Origin: Thamnaconus septentrionalis
Lineage: Eukaryota; Chordata; Actinopteri; Tetraodontiformes; Monacanthidae
Direction: 5' to 3'
Assembly (NCBI GenBank): GCA_009823395.1
Contig: CM020509.1
Location: 5,878,001 to 5,942,000 of the forward strand
DNA: 64,000 nucleotides
Shown: positions 60,578 to 64,000 of the stretch, one piece after another
How positions within the stretch are numbered: position 1 is the stretch's first letter
How the letters are laid out: each line of letters begins with the position of its first letter
Notes under the pieces: model-generated
What the model was told of the DNA's origin: nothing
Databases searched by the model: none
What the model saw: the letters and a program-made list of their open reading frames with translations, nothing else
Made by a program: the position numbers and the translations under genes

Positions 60578-63500
60578 GTATGGTGGGAAAAAAATAAATA
60601 AATGAGACGGCCCTGATGAGGTGCTTGACGGCTCTTTAATTATCCGGATCACGCGGCAGCCCGCTCGCCGTCTCATTACCAGTAACTGCGTGCGTGCGTG
60701 CGTGAGTGCGCGTGTGCAGCCAGTCGTGAACGAGACGTCAGACGGTTCTGGCGTCTCTTTGTCTTTTTACAGCGTCGCTGTGACAAGTGTGTTTACAGCG
60801 TCGCTGCCACCGGTGCTCGTGTCTTCCACCAGTCAAGATGAAGCAGCAGCTCAGGAGGGAACGAGTTCCTCGTTACGGAGAAAAATAAAAAAAAATGGGC
60901 AGCAGAACCAGGATCCCTCCGGTGGGATAATGGGCCCTTAGGAAGCGTCGGCGGCTCGGCTCTCTGATTATCAACCGGCCGTCCCTCGCACATGTTTTAC
61001 CGTCGCTCCTCGTAACGGCCCCCCAACACCGACGCCACAAGCATTTTTTTCAGGGCTCTCCACGTTGACCGGCAACTCAGCGGTTAATGCATTTTTTGGG
61101 GGGGTTGTTTTTTCGCGCGTCCCGACAGACCCTCCAAGAGCTGTTGTGGATAATGGCGGGACGCGGCGAGATGGGCGTCATTAGCGGCTTCGGCTCTAAT
61201 TAAAAAATGCGATTTCGGGGTTTGAAAATGTCTGTTTGCCTCCTCGGATCAGATGGTTCCGTGGCTTTGGGACGTGACGGGACTGCAGAGCGGTTCCGCA
61301 GGGATTTCTTTCATGGACTGATGGACCCTAATGCTCATCTGTTGGAGCTCAACAGCATCCGAATGGCACCAAAGAAGGGTTCTTCGTTTTGTTTTTCTGT
61401 TTTTCCCTAAACGTTTCTCGTGTTGCCAGCGTAACTTAAACACCGGACAACACCTCTCACGGCGCGCGTTGACTTGGAGTTCCTCGATTTAGGTCAGTCA
61501 GAAGGGAGCTCATAGATTGCAGCACTCGCACATCAACAGAGCCGAGAAATACCTGCAGATAATCTCAGAATGTCTGCGATGAGTTAATTCGAAGCAGGAA
61601 GGCAATTCATTTGTTTTGCGCGCCGTCGATGTAGCAACTCGCGTTTAATGACGCGCGTCTTGGTTATTTGAAAACCCCTTGCTTGATGGAGTAATGCGGG
61701 TTTGTTTGCCCAATGAATTAAAGGCGTGATTCAATTTATACATTTGCACAGTTTGAACCGTGACGCTGAGGCGGTGAAGAACTGAAAAGTTTGGCTCGGA
61801 CCCAAACTGCGACAACGTCAGCCTCCTTTTTTTCCCTACTTCTTCTTCTTTTCCCTGGAACATGATAAACCCACTAAACTGAGATCTTGAGCGCGCTAAA
61901 TATTAAACGGCAGCTTGTGGCCATATGTTGGTGTCAAAGCCGAGCTTCTGAAAGACTTTAAGCCTTTAATCTTGTTTATACCCCCCCCAACCCCCCACCG
62001 CTTTCGCTTGTAGATACGTGAACAAAGTATGTTTTAAATGCCTCTCACAGACATTTCTACTCCGATGGCCGTGAATGGAACCTCGGCATGGATGTGACGG
62101 TTGTGCTCATTACAAACCTTTAGAAGCGCGCCGACACAATTTTTGAGTAGATAATTCAAGGTAATGATGTTGACAGGGGAAAAAAAAGAAGAAATAAATC
62201 ATTTCGTAAGCACGTGGGAAAATGTTGCCGTGAACGAATAACGTGCAAAAACTGACAGGCTTGTACTTTTTTTTTCTTCTTTCCGCCAAAAAGAAGAAAA
62301 GCTCGATGCCCTTCCACATCTGCTCGGAATCACAGGCGGGAGTTTGTTCTGCTGCTGGCGGAGGGGGAAGGAGAAAAAAAGGAGAAAAACACCATTGCCG
62401 ACTGCGTGCAGGAGGCTTTGGGAATATTTCCTCCAATAGTTTTATGTAATCCTTATGTAAATAGCACGCTTTGCTGAAAATATAGAATGAGGCCATTTCT
62501 GCCCCCCTCCCCCCAACTGAGTTCCCGGTAATCCTCGTCCTCATTGTCCTCAGCTTACTGTCGATTTTATGTCTGGCACTGGCATTAGAGCTATTGCTCA
62601 AAATACTCATTTGCCTGTGTTTTTTTTTTTTTTTTTTATCTCCTGGAAGACGTTGAGGCTTCTCAGTTGCTTGTAGTTTCTCCCCGTCGGAAACAGCATG
62701 GTGCATTTGAAGGGTTCCACAAACTGGCCGCGTCCTGCTAAGTTTCCTGGAAAAATTAATTACTTTTGCTTTTTTTTCATTCTATCTTGTAAGCACAAAC
62801 TCTGTGCGCATTCAAAATTCTTTTTGTTTTTTTTTCCTCTCCGAGGATAATAAAGCGAAAGTCAGCGGTGTGGAGTTTTAGCTTGAAGACCGGATTTTTT
62901 TATTTTTTTTGAAACATTCATTTGAAGCTGTTGGGTGAATAATTTATTGACAGCCTTTGCAGAATATACAACCATATCGGGGGGGAAAGGCAACGTTTTT
63001 TTTTCTTCTTTTTTTTAAAGCTCTGGAGCAATGCCCAAAGAGCGTCAGGACTGCTGCAGGGACTTTTATGCTCCGTCGTAAAGTATCTGACATTCCCAGG
63101 GTACAGAGATGGGAAGCAGTTAGAGGTCAGTTGCCTGATCTTATTCAAAAAAAGAGGGAAAGTCAGAAAAAGACCAAAAAAAGAGACCTTTGTGTTTCCC
63201 GGGATTGCAGCCTGAGGTTGGGTCTCACAGCTCGGCAAGTAAATTTGCAGCTGAAGAAAATAAAACACGCACTGCAGGCAGCTGAGAGTCTCCGCCGCCC
63301 TCCTCGCTGTCTCGCAGCCGCATCACGTGTCACCATGCAACACTCCCGTCGGGCTCACCGCCGCCGCCATGCAGACAGCCGCGAAAAAAAAGAATGCAAA
63401 GGTGTTTTTTTGTTTTTTTTCTAATGATTCTTCCCGAAGTTTTGGGCAGGTGGCGGCGTTTGCTTGGCTCACTGCGGCATCTGCCCGCCTTCCTCCAGGA

Positions 63501-64000
63501 TTAATGGGGACGAGGGGGGAAGAGAGTGAGAACCTTTAGCCGCAGCTTCAAGTGGCCTCGTCGCCTGAGCCGCTGCAATAAAGGATGGGGGGGGGGGGTG
63601 AGGGACCAGAGCTGTTGATCATCTGAGTCACACGCATGTAATCGACCGCAGATAAAGTGGGGAAGCTGATGACTTTTTTTTTTCTCCTCCTGCCCGCCGG
63701 TGCTGAAGGAATGCTTTAATAAAAAAATAAATAAATAGATAAAAAAATTCAGCTCTGGCTCCAGTCAAAGGTGGCCGGAGTGATTAAACGCTGATGAGGA
63801 AATCTCAAATTGTCTCCACTGCTCACCTTTAAACAAGGAGGCTGCCTTTTAAATATCAGATCACACCGCAATTTAGAAGTATGTTTTTATCCCGCCGACC
63901 TTGTATTAAATAGAGGGGGCAAAAATATTCATATTCTGTACTTATGTAAAAATATAGATGTATACAAAAAAAACTACAGATTTTGAAGTGTACATCAATA
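60578..64000 (+). other. Intron after the last visible exon
   Basis: At least 3.4 kb, starting with a GT donor. T and A runs, a GCGT repeat near 60688, no exon with teneurin similarity. The gene continues past the window end. Confidence 0.8.

Noticed and set aside
60203..60601. 132-codon open frame on the plus strand
   Set aside because: Out-of-frame reading of the GC-rich cysteine-region exon.
62110..62706. 198-codon open frame on the minus strand
   Set aside because: It contains poly-Phe and poly-Lys stretches from T/A runs and no recognisable domain.

Overview
This is vertebrate nuclear DNA, almost certainly from a ray-finned (teleost) fish. Spliced GT-AG exons sit in long introns full of di-, tri- and tetranucleotide microsatellites, and there are several short inverted-repeat transposon remnants of kinds common in fish genomes. 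I see no prokaryotic operons, CRISPR array, rRNA or tRNA.

One gene explains all the convincing coding sequence: a plus-strand teneurin, a type II transmembrane synaptic adhesion protein. Thirteen exons are visible between 17706 and 60577, about 2.1 kb of coding sequence or roughly 700 codons of a protein near 2,700. In order they encode the proline-rich end of the cytoplasmic domain (17706-17931), a basic juxtamembrane segment plus the membrane helix (25714-25952), the extracellular stalk (34585-34707, 36690-36904, 44009-44201), EGF repeats 1 to 7 (45280-45381, 46328-46522, 47597-47797, 54230-54415), two in-frame microexons (56953-56973, 57373-57396), EGF repeat 8 (59632-59778) and the start of the cysteine-rich region after the EGFs (60346-60577). 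Every junction matches the reading phase of the next exon. The stalk and EGF wording is closest to teneurin-3 as I remember it, so I use the symbol tenm3. A fish-specific extra paralog cannot be excluded by eye.

The earlier cytoplasmic exons lie upstream of the window. The later exons (Ig-like plug, NHL propeller, YD-repeat shell, C-terminal domain) lie downstream. The first 17.7 kb and last 3.4 kb are intron in which I find no exon.

The most interesting region is 54.2-59.8 kb, between EGF7 and EGF8. Two phase-1 microexons of 21 and 24 nt there could add 0, 7, 8 or 15 residues to the inter-EGF linker. TGCATG motifs lie just upstream of the first microexon and of the EGF8 exon, a layout expected for neuronally regulated splicing. 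The introns also hold two related inverted-repeat elements (27.4 and 49.0 kb), a complete short element with TTTAAAGG termini (4.2 kb) plus a half copy beside the exon at 44.0 kb, a nested Harbinger-like insertion at 58.5 kb, LINE-like 3' tails, a pure CAG repeat of 20 units, a CpG-dense block with a CCAAT inverted repeat near 30.1 kb, and a CT microsatellite that serves as the polypyrimidine tract of the EGF2-3 exon.
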